Positions 1-10,050 of a stretch of 64,000 nucleotides of DNA are shown in pieces. The notes under the pieces were generated by a model. That model searched no databases. It was not told the DNA's origin and saw only the letters and a program-made list of their open reading frames with translations. How positions within the stretch are numbered: the first letter of the stretch is position 1; every line of letters begins with the position of its first letter. Made by a program: the position numbers and the translations under genes. Origin of the DNA: Diphasiastrum complanatum (lineage: Eukaryota > Streptophyta > Lycopodiopsida > Lycopodiales > Lycopodiaceae); NCBI GenBank assembly GCA_029204225.1, contig CM055111.1, positions 17,283,019 through 17,347,018 on the forward strand. The letters are read 5' to 3'.

Positions 1-264
1 ATTGCTGTTGTTGCTTATTTGCCTCATTGAAGATGCAAATGCGACACTCCTTGATGTTGTGATTGGCTCTCGCTGCACTTGATTCTTGGCTTTGAATATT
101 CTTTCTTCTTGGTGTACAGGGCAATGGATTTGTCTTTGATGGATAGGTGACTGGTCTTTCTCCGCATTTCTTCTTGAAGAAGATGACCGATCACCTTTTG
201 AAGAGTGAGGTCGGGTTGTGTGGAGATCATCACCACAAAGTATTCATATGACTTTGGAAGAGAA
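1..264 (-). pseudogene. Ty1/copia gag fragment (truncated)
   Basis: This is a minus-strand piece of a copia gag gene (UBN2-type capsid region). It is nearly identical to the gag of the element at 14.3-15.0 kb, including the segment QPDLTLQKVIGHLLQEEMRR. Compared with that copy it lacks about 84 bp near position 79, which removes the zinc-knuckle region, and it stops abruptly at 264, where unrelated sequence begins. The fragment may continue beyond the left edge. It cannot encode a working capsid protein. I see the match directly; the family name rests on known copia gag structure. Confidence 0.8.
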
Positions 265-1129
265 TCTTGTAGTTAGCAGTGAGTCTCAGGGGTCAGTTAG
301 CACCCCTGAGAGGGGGGATGCTAAATATTTGCCAAAAGAAGCTTATCATCAGGTAAGTCATATTTTAGCCTGGGGAACTAATTATTTTTAAAGATATTGG
401 TGACAATTTTGCACAATTTATGCCTCATAAAGTCTTTCTTTTGAAAAACATTGATCAACATTTGTACTTTCTCAATGAAAATGTTTTGATCACTACAACA
501 GTACATTGCTGCAATGACCTATGATAGAATGACCTCGCATGAATTAAAAATAGGCATGTTTGATGAAAGATGAATATATTGGCAGATCAAGGGTAGTGTT
601 TTCCTTTTATCATTTTTAGACATTAGGAAATTGTCCGTATTTGACTCAAATTTAGTAATAATGTTTAACAAGTTGGCAATATTGTTTTCAACATTGTTTT
701 TAGTGCTCCTCAACAAGACAAATGAATGTTCGAAGTAAAATACTTACATATTATTGGAGAATGATATTTTCTAGTGATCTTTGCACCTAGTAAAATTCCT
801 ATAAAAAAGTGGCTAGGTCATTAGGAGAAGCCATAATTTAATATCCGTTGGGTGCAAGGGTCACTAAAAAGCATTTTCCCAAGTGTAAAAGATTGTCTTG
901 GAATTTAATTATGGCTAAAAATATTTTTATGGCCCACAGATTTTGACATTTTACAAGGTGCAATATGCTTCCCAAAATTCTTTATGGTCATTTTATGAGC
1001 TGTAAATTGCTTTCGAAAAGTTTGATGGAATTCAAGATTTCGTAACATGTCACATGTCACTTTCATAAACAATAATCTACTTTACATTCTATATGTATAA
1101 AACTCACACACAAAGCTAAAGCAATACTT
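265..1129. other. No recognisable gene
   Basis: AT-rich sequence without a domain I recognise. A 65-residue minus-strand reading frame at 519-716 is open, but it has no known motif and is probably chance or a very decayed remnant. Confidence 0.4.
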
Positions 1130-1399
1130 TTGAAAGAAATGCATTTTTTCCTTGCCACCAACACTGTGATACCTAAGAGTTCATTCCCCTCCTCCTCTCA
1201 AGGACTTATTAAACTTATTCCCAAATCTGAGGCGCCCACTAGAATATCTAATTACCACCCTCTAACTATGCTAAACACCTCTTACAAAAACGTAGTGAAA
1301 GCCATTACTAGAAGGATTGCCCCTCTCCTCTCCTCTCCTCCCACTTTTCCAAGAGTCAATATGGTTTTATTGAAGATAGATCCTTTTTTGACACCATAA
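1130..1399 (+). pseudogene. LINE (non-LTR) reverse transcriptase fragment
   Basis: An 89-residue frame carries the start of a plant L1-type RT. The block GLIKLIPKSEAPTRISNYHP followed by LTMLNTSYKNVVKAITRRIA matches the conserved 'LIPK...YRPIsLlNt.YKi..K.la.Rl' region of LINE ORF2. The usual Arg of the YRP motif is His here. Downstream motifs, including the catalytic YxDD, are absent because copia sequence begins about 100 bp later. No endonuclease domain is visible upstream. This is a short dead fragment, probably 5'-truncated on insertion as is usual for LINEs and then cut by later events. Confidence 0.75.
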
Positions 1400-1502
1400 G
1401 GTTCTAGCCTACAGAAGAAGAAGCAGCTATCTTCACAAACTTAGCCACTGCTACTCTTCTAACAGTCAAGCCTTCACACAGCCACTTCTGAATCAACTGA
1501 TA

Positions 1503-2518
1503 CGCTGTGGCATTTTAGACTTGGCCACCTTAATTTCAATAGTATTCAGCAAATGTCTACTCAGAGTCTAGTACAAGATCTGTTGTCTATCAGCAAGCCA
1601 ACTTCTCCGTGCGAAAGTTGTATTATCAACAAGCATGCTAGAAGCCCTTTCAATTCAAATTCAGTTTATACTTCCAAAGGCTTGCTTGGCCTTGTACATA
1701 GCGACATTTGTGGCCTGATGCAGACTGTTTTGACAGGGAGAGCTCTCTATTTCCTAACCTTCATCGATGACTTCTCATGAAGGACTGCTATTTACTTTTT
1801 GAAGAAAAAATTCGAAGCATTCAAATTCTTCAAGTAGTTCAAGGTGTTTGCAGAAAACTAGACCCAGAGGAAGATCAAGTCTCTATGCACAGATGGAATG
1901 GGGGAGTATATCTCCACAAAATTTAAGGAGTGCTACAAGGCCAGCAGAATACATCAACAATACAACCAGTCCAATGGTATAGTTGAACAGAAGAATCAGA
2001 CACTCATCGAAAGTGCCAAGAGCATGATGGCCCATGCCTCTCTTCCAAAGAAAATTTGGGCAGAAGCTATTACTTCAGCTATTTATTAGTACAATCGATC
2101 CATTACCCAAGCATTGAATGGCAAGACACCTTATGAGGTGTGGACATGATCGAAACCATCATTCAAAAGTATTCAAGTGTTTGGATGCATCACTTTCGGT
2201 CAGATCCCTGAAGATCTAAGAAGAAAGCTAGATGACAAGAGTAGAAAAATGATTTTCATCAGCTATTCCCCAGACCACAAGGCATACAAGCTCTACAATC
2301 TGGATACCGAGAAGGCATTCACTAGTAGAAATGTCATTTTTGTGGAAGACCGATTCATCGACTACAAAGGAAAAGCTCCATCGATTTCCTATCCCAGAGC
2401 CAACAATTTGGAGCTCAGCATTGATCAACAACTCGCCTCTAACTTTGACAAAGAGACAGACCCTCAACAAATCGAACCATCTCAGAGGATCAAAGTTCAA
2501 CCTAGAAGATCGAACTGA
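1503..2518 (+). pseudogene. Ty1/copia integrase (degenerate)
   Basis: The plus strand shows a GAG-pre-integrase zinc region (HFRLGHLN ... CESCIINKHAR), then an integrase core. The acidic residues can be followed as LVHSDICG, TDGMGEY and NGIVEQKNQ (the D, D, E triad), ending with the copia integrase C-terminal block around FGCITFGQIP and RKLDDKSRKMIFISYSP. In-frame stops fall near 1780, 1836 and 2089, so it is not functional. It continues into the RT fragment at 2640 in the normal copia pol order and probably belongs to the same element, whose 3' LTR lies at 3.5-4.1 kb. Confidence 0.85.
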
Positions 2519-2639
2519 TCCAGACAGCCTCCATCCTTATTCATGGATGATCTAGCCTGCTACTTTGTGCAGGAACCAAACATTGTTTCAGAGGCAATGT
2601 CGACACTTGATGCTGACTAGTGCAAACCAAAATGGACAC

Positions 2640-3417
2640 TGAATTTGATTATCTCATCGAGAATCAAACATGTACTATTACTGAGCTGCCAAAGGATCGA
2701 AATCCGATTCCATACAAATGGATATTCAAAGCGAAGTATGATGCTGAAGGAAAATTAAATCGATACAAGGCTAGACTTGTCACCAAAGACTACTCCTAGA
2801 TTTCAAATCTGGATTATTTAGATACCTTCAGCCTTGTCGTTAAGCATGCTTCGATCCGTCTACTACTCTCCTTTGCAGCTACAACTGATCTTGAAGTCCA
2901 CCAAATGGATGCCTAGATACCTTCCTCAACGGGACTATTGAACAGGAGATCTACATGTCATAGTCAGAAGGATACAAGCTCAGAGGCAAGGAGCACCTTG
3001 TATGCAAAATTCAAAAGGCACTCTACGAGTTGAAATGGTCACCTAGAGTTTGGTTCCAAAAAATCAATGCATTTTTTTATCAAGAACGGTTTTATTTCAA
3101 ACTCAACAGACTCGAATGCCTACTTCAAGTCTGTATCAGATTACTTCATCATCATTACTCTCTATGTAGATGATACACTTCTATTCAGTATTGATCTGAA
3201 TCTGATGAAGGGATCGAAATGCATGTTGTCCCAAGAGTATAAAATGAGTGACATGGGTCGAGCCCACTACTGTCTCAAAATCCAAATCCAAATCCAACGA
3301 GATCAACCCAACAGATTGATTTTCATCAGTCAGCAATGATATTTCAACAATGTGCTGAAAAAGTATGGAATGGCCAGCTACAAACCAAGTCACTTTTCAC
3401 TTGACTCTGGACATAAA
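2640..3417 (+). pseudogene. Ty1/copia reverse transcriptase (degenerate)
   Basis: Copia RT follows the integrase remnant on the same strand. The conserved entry block IPYKWIFKAKYDAEGKLNRY is readable, followed by several stops and frameshifts, then the catalytic motif in LYVDDTLLFS and the downstream GRAHYCLKIQIQ region. Sequence stops matching copia near 3417, before RNase H. The missing RNase H and the direct approach to an LTR suggest an internal deletion at the 3' end of pol. Confidence 0.85.
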
Positions 3418-3479
3418 TAAATCATCCGAGCACAAATTATGAGATGCTCCGTCCATGAGACATATTATTTGAGCCTCCC

Positions 3480-4109
3480 AGTTACGCCGTCATTTTGGTT
3501 GTAATCGCTATATTATTGTGCTTCGGTGTAATATAGCAGCAGCATGCTTTTCTATCTGTGTATAACGTAGATGAATGCTTGTTGTGATTGAATGCACTTT
3601 ATTGTTGTTTGATTGCGCTTGTTTACTAACTCTGATCAGAACATGGACGTCTATGACTCCTCAATTTATGATTAGACAATGGCTGTCTTTGATGCCTAGG
3701 AAACTCGCGATATCATACTGCTCCTTCCATCTATTTCAGAACACGGACGTCTACGACTCCTCAATTTCTGACTAAATAATGGTTGTCTTTGATTCCGAAG
3801 AAACTTACGATATCATATTGCTCTTTCCATCTATTTCATAACCAAACTTCACATTGAACTCATTTTCCAGTAATACCACACACAAACCATTTCTAATCTC
3901 TTCGGTGGACTGTACTCTCATTTTTGTGAGTATGAACTAATTTTTAAGATCCCGTTGGCCAATTAGATTACTAAAGCTGTGATTATATTTTGCATAAGCT
4001 TTCTATTAGATTGTTTTTGCATCTAGCAACTGATTGTAACGGGAGAGCTGTTATGCAATACGCATGCTCTCTTATCCGTTCGCATTCTTCTATCTCCCTT
4101 GCCCCATAA
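3480..4109 (+). repeat. Copia LTR, family A (3' LTR of the 1.5-3.4 kb element)
   Basis: This stretch aligns over several hundred bases with the reverse complement of 15086-15560, the sequence immediately outside a tRNA-Met primer site. Shared landmarks are ATTGTTGTTTGAT, CTCTTCGGTGGACTGTAC, TTTTTGCATCTAGCA and the end CTCCCTTGCC. The right end is set by the position matching the CA terminus at 15086; the left end is uncertain. It differs from the second copy by a 100-bp internal duplication. Confidence 0.7.
3637..3836 (+). repeat. 100-bp tandem duplication inside LTR family A
   Basis: Two head-to-tail copies of exactly 100 bp (3637-3736 and 3737-3836), each starting CAGAACAYGGACGTC and ending CCATCTATTT. 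They are roughly 85% alike by eye. The homologous LTR at 15.1-15.6 kb has one copy. Confidence 0.85.
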
Positions 4110-4125
4110 ATTTCTTGTGCAATAG

Positions 4126-4262
4126 GTGGCCGTGTGTTATTTTGGATGGAAGGACACCATTTGAGATGCTATTCAAGAGGAGGTCGAGTGTCAACTTGAT
4201 GAACGAACCAAGGAGGATCCATCTTCAAGGAAAGGTATATTTGTTGGATATAGTGAGGTGAG
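4126..4262 (+). pseudogene. Copia integrase C-terminal fragment
   Basis: A very short remnant just right of the LTR. One frame reads GRTPFEMLFKRR and, after a shift, a second reads RKGIFVGYSE, both landmarks of the copia integrase C-terminal region (gkTPyE...kgifvGYs). The spacing is shortened and the frames differ, so this is a decayed piece of another copia element. Confidence 0.5.
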
Positions 4263-4305
4263 TATTTTCTTTTTAACATAGTTTCTAATTTATACAGAAC
4301 TAAGC

Positions 4306-4481
4306 AGTTCTCGAAAAAATCGGTAGATTTTCTCAAAAACCGATACCATAAAATATTTGACGATTTTTAATACATGCATAGATACCTCTTTATGAGTAAT
4401 TTAAAATTCTTCAAAAAACTGATCATTTCTATAAAATGCAGGTTTTTTTGAGGATAACTCAAATGAGGTTTCCTGAGCACT
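4306..4481. repeat. Short inverted-repeat element (MITE-like), copy A
   Basis: About 176 bp with AGTTCTCGAAAAAA at the left and TTTCCTGAGCACT at the right; the right end read on the minus strand is AGTGCTCAGGAAACC. It aligns with 11411-11601 and, at its ends, with 46242-46437. Its coding potential is nil. The family assignment is inferred from the three copies. Confidence 0.5.
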
Positions 4482-4489
4482 AGAACTAA

Positions 4490-5490
4490 GAGTAGGGCCC
4501 CATGGACTGGATACGTGTCTTCTTTTTCTTAAGTTAATCCTACTCAGAGGTCCTCATGTAAATTGCATCCACTAGAGGCTACAATATAGGGATCCGGCTC
4601 TCCAGAGAAGTGCCCTTTGCGAGGCAAAGATACCATTGAATTGCAAATCTTGAAAATTAGCAAAATTTTCATGGCGTTTTGCCATGGCGTGCCAATGATC
4701 TCCACTCAAATAGGGGATCGCATGAAATCTGTCACCTTTGCATTTTGCAAGGTAGTCCTCTTCACGGGGCTTGGAAACACCTCAGGGGTATGTTCACTAG
4801 TGATGCTCTATTCAGCGGGCTTGGAAACACCCAATGAAGTTCTCTCTTCAAAAAATTCTCAGGTTTTTTGAGCTGAAGGGCTGGTGGGTAGACTTTGTGC
4901 TTTTGTTGGTTAGAGAGGCTGATGCTCTGCCCTTGATCCTGCAAAGTTCCAAGAAATATCTTTCTTGAAGCCGAAAATATCCAACGCTCACGTCCGACCC
5001 ATGGGTCCTTGCTTTAAGCATGGTCCTTTTTCTGCTACAAATGGTGATGAATTGGAGATGGGCCGTGTAAGCAATAGTTGCTAAGTTGAAAGCAATGCTC
5101 AAAGAGAATCGGCAAGGTCCTACAAACAACCTGTTGGTTTTAACATTTACCGATTGATCTTGAAACATGTAGGAATCCAGAAGTCTAAAAATCGACTAAA
5201 AATATGAGTAGCGAAAAACTTATCTCCTTGATGCAAAAATAGGAAAAACTTTTTTAGAATAGTTTGACATATTTCATTTAATCACTTACATTTTATGTCA
5301 ACTTTTAGAAAGCAGATATACATGTTACAATAAATAGCATTACTCTTTGGATTTATTTTGGCAAACTTAAAAGTACTTCAAATTTATGCTTGTTATTAAG
5401 GGTTGTAAACTCTTTTAATTTATTACCTAGTTTCAAATTGCAGAGAATTAATTTCCTAAAAGGATTTTAATAAACAATTTGCAGATGCAC
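4490..5490. other. No recognisable gene
   Basis: Several short frames exist on both strands (for example minus 4848-5168), but none has a domain, splice pattern or repeat relationship I can support. Confidence 0.4.
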
Positions 5491-5646
5491 TTTTGAACTT
5501 AAATGCAAAATCACATGCTCCATCCCTGCGGCGTTTGGGTTTTTTTGTGGAACTCATCTTCCAATAAAAAACATTTGAACCATGCCTTTAATAGAAGAAA
5601 ACAATGGCTACACACCTTCCCAGAATTGGGAGTGTTGGTTGCTTTT

Positions 5647-5648
<2 letters not shown>

Positions 5649-5729
<81 letters not shown>
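5649..5729. repeat. (CT)40 microsatellite
   Basis: An 81-bp perfect CT run. Any open reading frame through it (Ser-Leu repeats) is an artefact. Confidence 0.98.
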
Positions 5730-5732
<3 letters not shown>

Positions 5733-5771
5733 CGTGAATAAGTCTATTATGGTGATTGGATATGGAAATCA

Positions 5772-5991
5772 AGATTAACTACATCTAATCATTCTATTTG
5801 GATTTTTTCTTTTAGAAAGCAAGTGAGAGATTAACTTCATCTAATCATTCTATTTGGATTTTTCCTTTTAGAAGCAAGTGAGAGATTAGTTTCATCTAAT
5901 TATTCTATTTGGATTTTCCTTTTAGAAGCAAGTGGGAGATTAACTTCATCTAATTATTCTATTTGGATTTTTCCTTTTAGAAGCAAGTGAG
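5772..5991. repeat. 55-bp minisatellite, four copies
   Basis: Head-to-tail units at 5772-5827, 5828-5882, 5883-5936 and 5937-5991. Each contains AGATTAACTTCATCTAAT, ATTCTATTTGGATTTT and TTTTAGAAGCAAGTG, with few mismatches. The related locus at 46.5 kb has one unit. Confidence 0.9.
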
Positions 5992-6109
5992 AGATTAACT
6001 TAAAGTATCATGGCACTCATTATATCGTTCAATATTTATTGGCCAAACTATACTTGAAGTGTCATAAGGGTCAAAGATTAAAGCATTTCCAAAAAAAACT
6101 TTAAAGAGT

Positions 6110-6860
6110 TTACCTCTCATACTCTTGAATTCTCTATGTGCACTCCTTTGGCCCAAATATGATCGTTGACAATCCTCCTTGTCCGAATCCTAAGGCTTTT
6201 GCATTGTTGGAACTGGTCTAATAATCCAATTGCAAATTGCACATATTCTTTCAGTGTCAAATTGACAAATTCTAACATGTGACGAATTGTAACATGTGAC
6301 AAAAATTGACAAAATAGTCTTTGTACATTTAGTGCATTTGCAACCTTATTTGTGATGGAGTGGTGTGTTGGCTTTCCAAAGAGCAATATACTATATCACA
6401 ACCCTCAACCAAATCGGAGTACATCACTATTACAAATAAAAAAATTATGACATAAATCAATATACATACATGTGATGGATCAATAGGCGGTCTACGTCGA
6501 CTGATGGAAGAGCTTGAAGATGAACCAGTCAATAGTTGTTCATTATACTTTAGTCTTGCTTGTTCCTTTTTTCTGTGATAGAGCTCAATTTTTATGTTTT
6601 CTCCAAATCATGTGGAGGTACGATAATTTCCCTAGAAATCATTATTCCAATCAAATGTTATTGTAAGAATAAATTTGCAAGAAAAATTATACACTCATAT
6701 TCAAATAACAAATAAAGTGCAATTGATGTCAATATCAATAACACTATATACCTGCTATTGCGATCATGAGATGAATCGCTATCTGATGATGATGACATCA
6801 TCGATGACATATACACACTATAGTCAACTACTCTATACCACATCATAGGTAATCATTATG
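6110..6860 (-). other. Possible decayed spliced gene, unidentified
   Basis: On the minus strand a Ser/Asp-rich start (MMSSSSDSDSSHDRNSR, about 6770-6840) is followed by a possible donor, then a block with RKKEQARLKYNEQLL and SSSSSSISRRRPPID around 6500-6590, and a further frame at 6117-6386. The acidic/serine-rich start and basic second block resemble the beginnings of plant PIF/Harbinger-type proteins, but no catalytic motif is visible, so I do not name it. It could equally be a chance set of frames. Confidence 0.2.
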
Positions 6861-6869
6861 AGACTGTAT

Positions 6870-7497
6870 GTACTGAACAAATATAATAAAATTTGTTAAA
6901 GACATGCCAACATCTAATCCATGTGTATTCTAGTTATGCTTAATGTAAATCTAATATTCTAGTAACATTGCTACCGATTTGACATGATATTACGTCATAA
7001 AATCTTAAAAAAACTTGTCAAATTACTTGTTTAATAATAATATGTACTATTTCTTATCTCCTGATTTTGTCTTGTATGTCAAATCTCAAGAAAAATAAAA
7101 TTTATAACAATATAAAACTAGTTTTAACAATTAAATACTACCATAATGATCTTTGAATTGATTTTTTTATGTTCCATCATATTAAAAATATATATTTTAT
7201 GTAAAATCCTACAATAAAACATTCTCATAAAATCTAGAAAAGATAATGATAGTGAGATTGTTAATTTTTTTTATTACTAAACTACATTTTTTTGTTGAAT
7301 GTAGCTTAGTGATTTTGGAAGACACATGACTGCCACGGAGTACAAACAAGGTTACGATCATGGATATGTCGGCCTTAAGGCTTTTATGGAATCCCATGGA
7401 TTGTTTCCAATCGTACACTCTTAACCTTTATTGTTTTGTAATTGTTTACTTTGTGGTTTACAAGTAAGTTTAATTTCAATTTAATTGAATCTTTGAA
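6870..7497. other. No recognisable gene
   Basis: Strongly AT-rich. Short frames on both strands carry no known motif. Confidence 0.4.
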
Positions 7498-7776
7498 ATG
7501 TGGAAAATAATGAGGTGCAAAATGTGGAAGAGAACGTGAATGAGAGCGAAGGGGAGTTTGAAGATGTGGACACCAACGTACACCTGCAAGATGAAGGAAG
7601 CGAGGCGGGACGAACTGATGATGAGTAGAGTTTTTAAATTAAATGTAAGGCCTTGTAGAAGGCAATTATGAAGGGAGAATTTATTCTCTCATCAATGTAC
7701 TTTTTTTTAAATCAATCAATATAATGTTTTGGCACCACATCATTCTTGCAAAATTTTGAGTGCATATATTTTTAAT
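7498..7776 (+). pseudogene. CACTA-type gene tail (acidic C-terminus and 3' flank)
   Basis: A short plus-strand frame (7498-7628) rich in Glu/Asp/Asn (VEENVNESEGEFEDVDTNVH, stop at 7626-7628) is followed by about 150 bp of 3' flank. The block from ESEGEFEDVD through the flank recurs in inverse orientation at 46806-47061. Acidic C-termini of this sort end many plant CACTA TNPA-type proteins, as in the element at 59 kb, so I infer a CACTA remnant. No DNA-binding part remains here. Confidence 0.4.
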
Positions 7777-7783
7777 TAAACTA

Positions 7784-8880
7784 TCTTCCTCTTTCACAAT
7801 GCATGACTATGCCTATCAATTTGAAACAAAAAAATAGTGATAGAAATCATGTTTGATCTTATAGTAACTAACGTTGAAATCATCAATACTATAGTGATTA
7901 CGTAGCCAAACAATTAAGCATTGAATTATCAAACAAATAATTTGTCGCGAAACGATAGAAAAATAATCAGTCACAAATCACAAGACAAATAATTAGTCAC
8001 GAAGAACTACAGAAACGCATACATTCTGAGACGAAGTTGAACGCAATAAAAGATAGTATTGATTCTGTATGAAAACGAAAAAGATGTAAATGAGTACAAT
8101 AAGTTGCAAATCGAAAGTCGCGTACTCTATGTTATCTCTGAGCGACTAAAATGAAAGTTTGAATTAAGCGCAATGCTGATAAGTAGTAGTGCAATAGCAA
8201 TCTCTAAAACAACTCTAAGAAGTGAGCTAGAATACTCATGAGTGTTCAAGCTCGCACGCTTGAGAGAGAGAGAGAGAGCCAGCTATTCAAAATGCTTCTT
8301 TTGATTGAAAATGAAAACTGTATGAATATGAACAGCTATTTATACTAAGAAATTAGGTCATCAATTGTGATCATCATTTTGCTGGTATCAGTTGGCATCC
8401 ATCCGGTTCCTTGTCATTGATTGTTGATAAGTGGTGAAAATTGGCCATAAATAGTCTGTCTACATAAATGAACCAAATTGCCACTTCTGCAGAAATGAAC
8501 TAAAACAGCCACTCGCGACACTGTCGCAAAAAGATGATAGTGTCGGGATTTTGCAAAAAACCTGACAGTGTCACCTTTTAAATCTGATTTAGGGTTGCCT
8601 CACACATTGCCAGAGTCCTTTTCTTAACATTTGAGGCTCTTTGGAAAAAGCAAAAAATGTGACTGCATATTTACTCGCAATTCCCGACAGGCGAAAAATG
8701 CGAAAAAGGCGACACTATTGTCAAACTCCGTGTATTTCTACAGACTGTGTAAAAACACTTGTAAATCTGCAGACTGTGTAAAAACACGGAAAAATCTACA
8801 AAAGTGGATAGACAATGGATGAAGATTAAAACCGATTAGTCGATTAGTAAGAAGGAGAATAATCCAGCACTTTGCTTGCC
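7784..8880 (-). repeat. Chromovirus-family LTR fragment
   Basis: Read on the minus strand, the segment with TTATTCTCC...ACTAATCGACT, GATGAAGATTAA-type and GGATGGATGCCA blocks leading to a TATA box matches 36010-36420, which itself starts with the same sequence as the chromovirus LTR at 39.4 kb. The first ~220 bp of the LTR are missing here. Downstream of the TATA box about 550 bp of presumed R-U5 follow. The terminal CA end is not visible, so the right side is probably truncated too. Confidence 0.55.
8337..8344 (-). promoter_or_regulatory. LTR TATA box
   Basis: TATAAATA on the minus strand in the context TAGTATAAATAGCTG. The same context occurs at 19387-19394 in the duplicated copy and at 36390-36397 in the plus-strand LTR, so the box is conserved in this LTR family. 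Confidence 0.6.
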
Positions 8881-9009
8881 CTTGTCTTGGTATGTGAGCC
8901 TTATTGGCTCCATTGTTACCCTTGATGACCTTCTTGGAGTGATTGCTTGGCTATTGCTCCTCTTCAAGATCACAATTGTCTTGATCCTCAGCACCTTCCT
9001 CTTGATAGC

Positions 9010-9480
9010 TTATTTGATTGAGCAGTCAACAAGCTTATGCATCTTATTCTCATCAAATATGACATTTCTAGAAACCACAAACTTGTTGGAAGATGGAATG
9101 TATACCTTGTATCCCTTGCTTGCATTGCCATACCTGGAGCATGATCCCCTTGATTGATGATGGATCCTCCTTTGTCCTTGTCTCCAAAGGTGTATGCACA
9201 TAGAAAATATCCAAACACCCATTGAGTCCTTGAGGTTTAGCTTCTTCCCATATAAGACTTCAAATGGTGTTTTGCCTTCAATAGAGCTACATGGAACTCT
9301 ATTCATCAAATAGTTAGCACAAGTGAGGGCTTCTCCCCAAAATGACTTTGGTAAACATGCATCAAGCCTTAAAGATTTAGAACATTCACACAATGTCCTA
9401 TTTCTCCTCTCGGCTACCCCATTTTGTTGAGGGGTATAGGGACAAGAAAACTCCTTTCAGTTGAATCTCATGGAGCCATA
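9010..9480 (-). pseudogene. Copia integrase fragment (duplication copy 1)
   Basis: Minus-strand frame with PYTPQQNGVAERRNRTL (the Glu-containing end of the integrase catalytic core), then CLPKSFWGEALTCANYLMNR and KTPFEVLYGKK, and a frameshifted continuation ending VVSRNVIFDE. This is the usual order of the copia integrase core and C-terminal region. The two upstream catalytic Asp residues are missing, so only the last third of integrase is present. The plus-strand frame over the same bases (8876-9157) is antisense. Confidence 0.9.
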
Positions 9481-10050
9481 CTTCACTTTTGTCCCTCTAT
9501 CAAGGATCGACTGAAAATAGCTAAGCAATTGGGATGGATGTATGTTGTACTATGAATACTTGGGTGTCACAAGCTAGTTATCCATGTGGTAACTTTTGTG
9601 CCACCTCTAGCTCCAAATTCAATTGGACTAAAGGATTGATAAATCATTCTTTCATAGTTTGTATTCATACTAAAAATCAAAATCAAATGAACTTTTACCC
9701 CTTTGTTCTAAGAGACTATTGTTCTTGTTTAGCTCATCTTAGTACACCTAGGCTACCACTTATTTTACACCTCTCAATTCATTTCACAAAGTCGGCACTT
9801 GAACTGGGTCGTCTTTCACTTGAATAGACGCTTCAATAGGTGCCTTAGCCAATAAGATATTCAAATAAGTACACTGGTTGAGGATTTGTATCTATTTTTG
9901 CAGAGACCCTTTTTTCCTTTTGGATACTACTATCTATGCATGTAACTCCATGCATCTAACACGATATGTCAAGAATACACTACTCTCTAAAGACTAAGAG
10001 CGCATCATCAACATACAATACCTAGGGTTCCTCTCTAGACCAGCAATATG

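Larger units (their letters stand above)
5504..5991. repeat. CT-tract repeat family, copy 1
   Basis: The segment from CACATGCTCCATCCCTGCG through a (CT)n tract to the ATTCTATTTGGATTTTT block matches 46093-46562 in the same order. In this copy the CT tract is uninterrupted and the terminal 55-bp unit is present four times; at 46 kb there is one unit and the tract is split by an insertion. Nature unknown; possibly a non-autonomous mobile element. Confidence 0.65.

Noticed and set aside
5503-5778. 91-codon frame through the CT tract
   Set aside because: Half of it is Ser-Leu repeats from the microsatellite; no domain.
5772-5991. Possible CRISPR array (regular repeats)
   Set aside because: Units are directly tandem with no unique spacers, and the DNA is plant nuclear.
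8876-9157. 93-codon plus-strand frame, identical at 19928-20209
   Set aside because: It is antisense to the copia integrase fragment; identity between copies comes from the segmental duplication.
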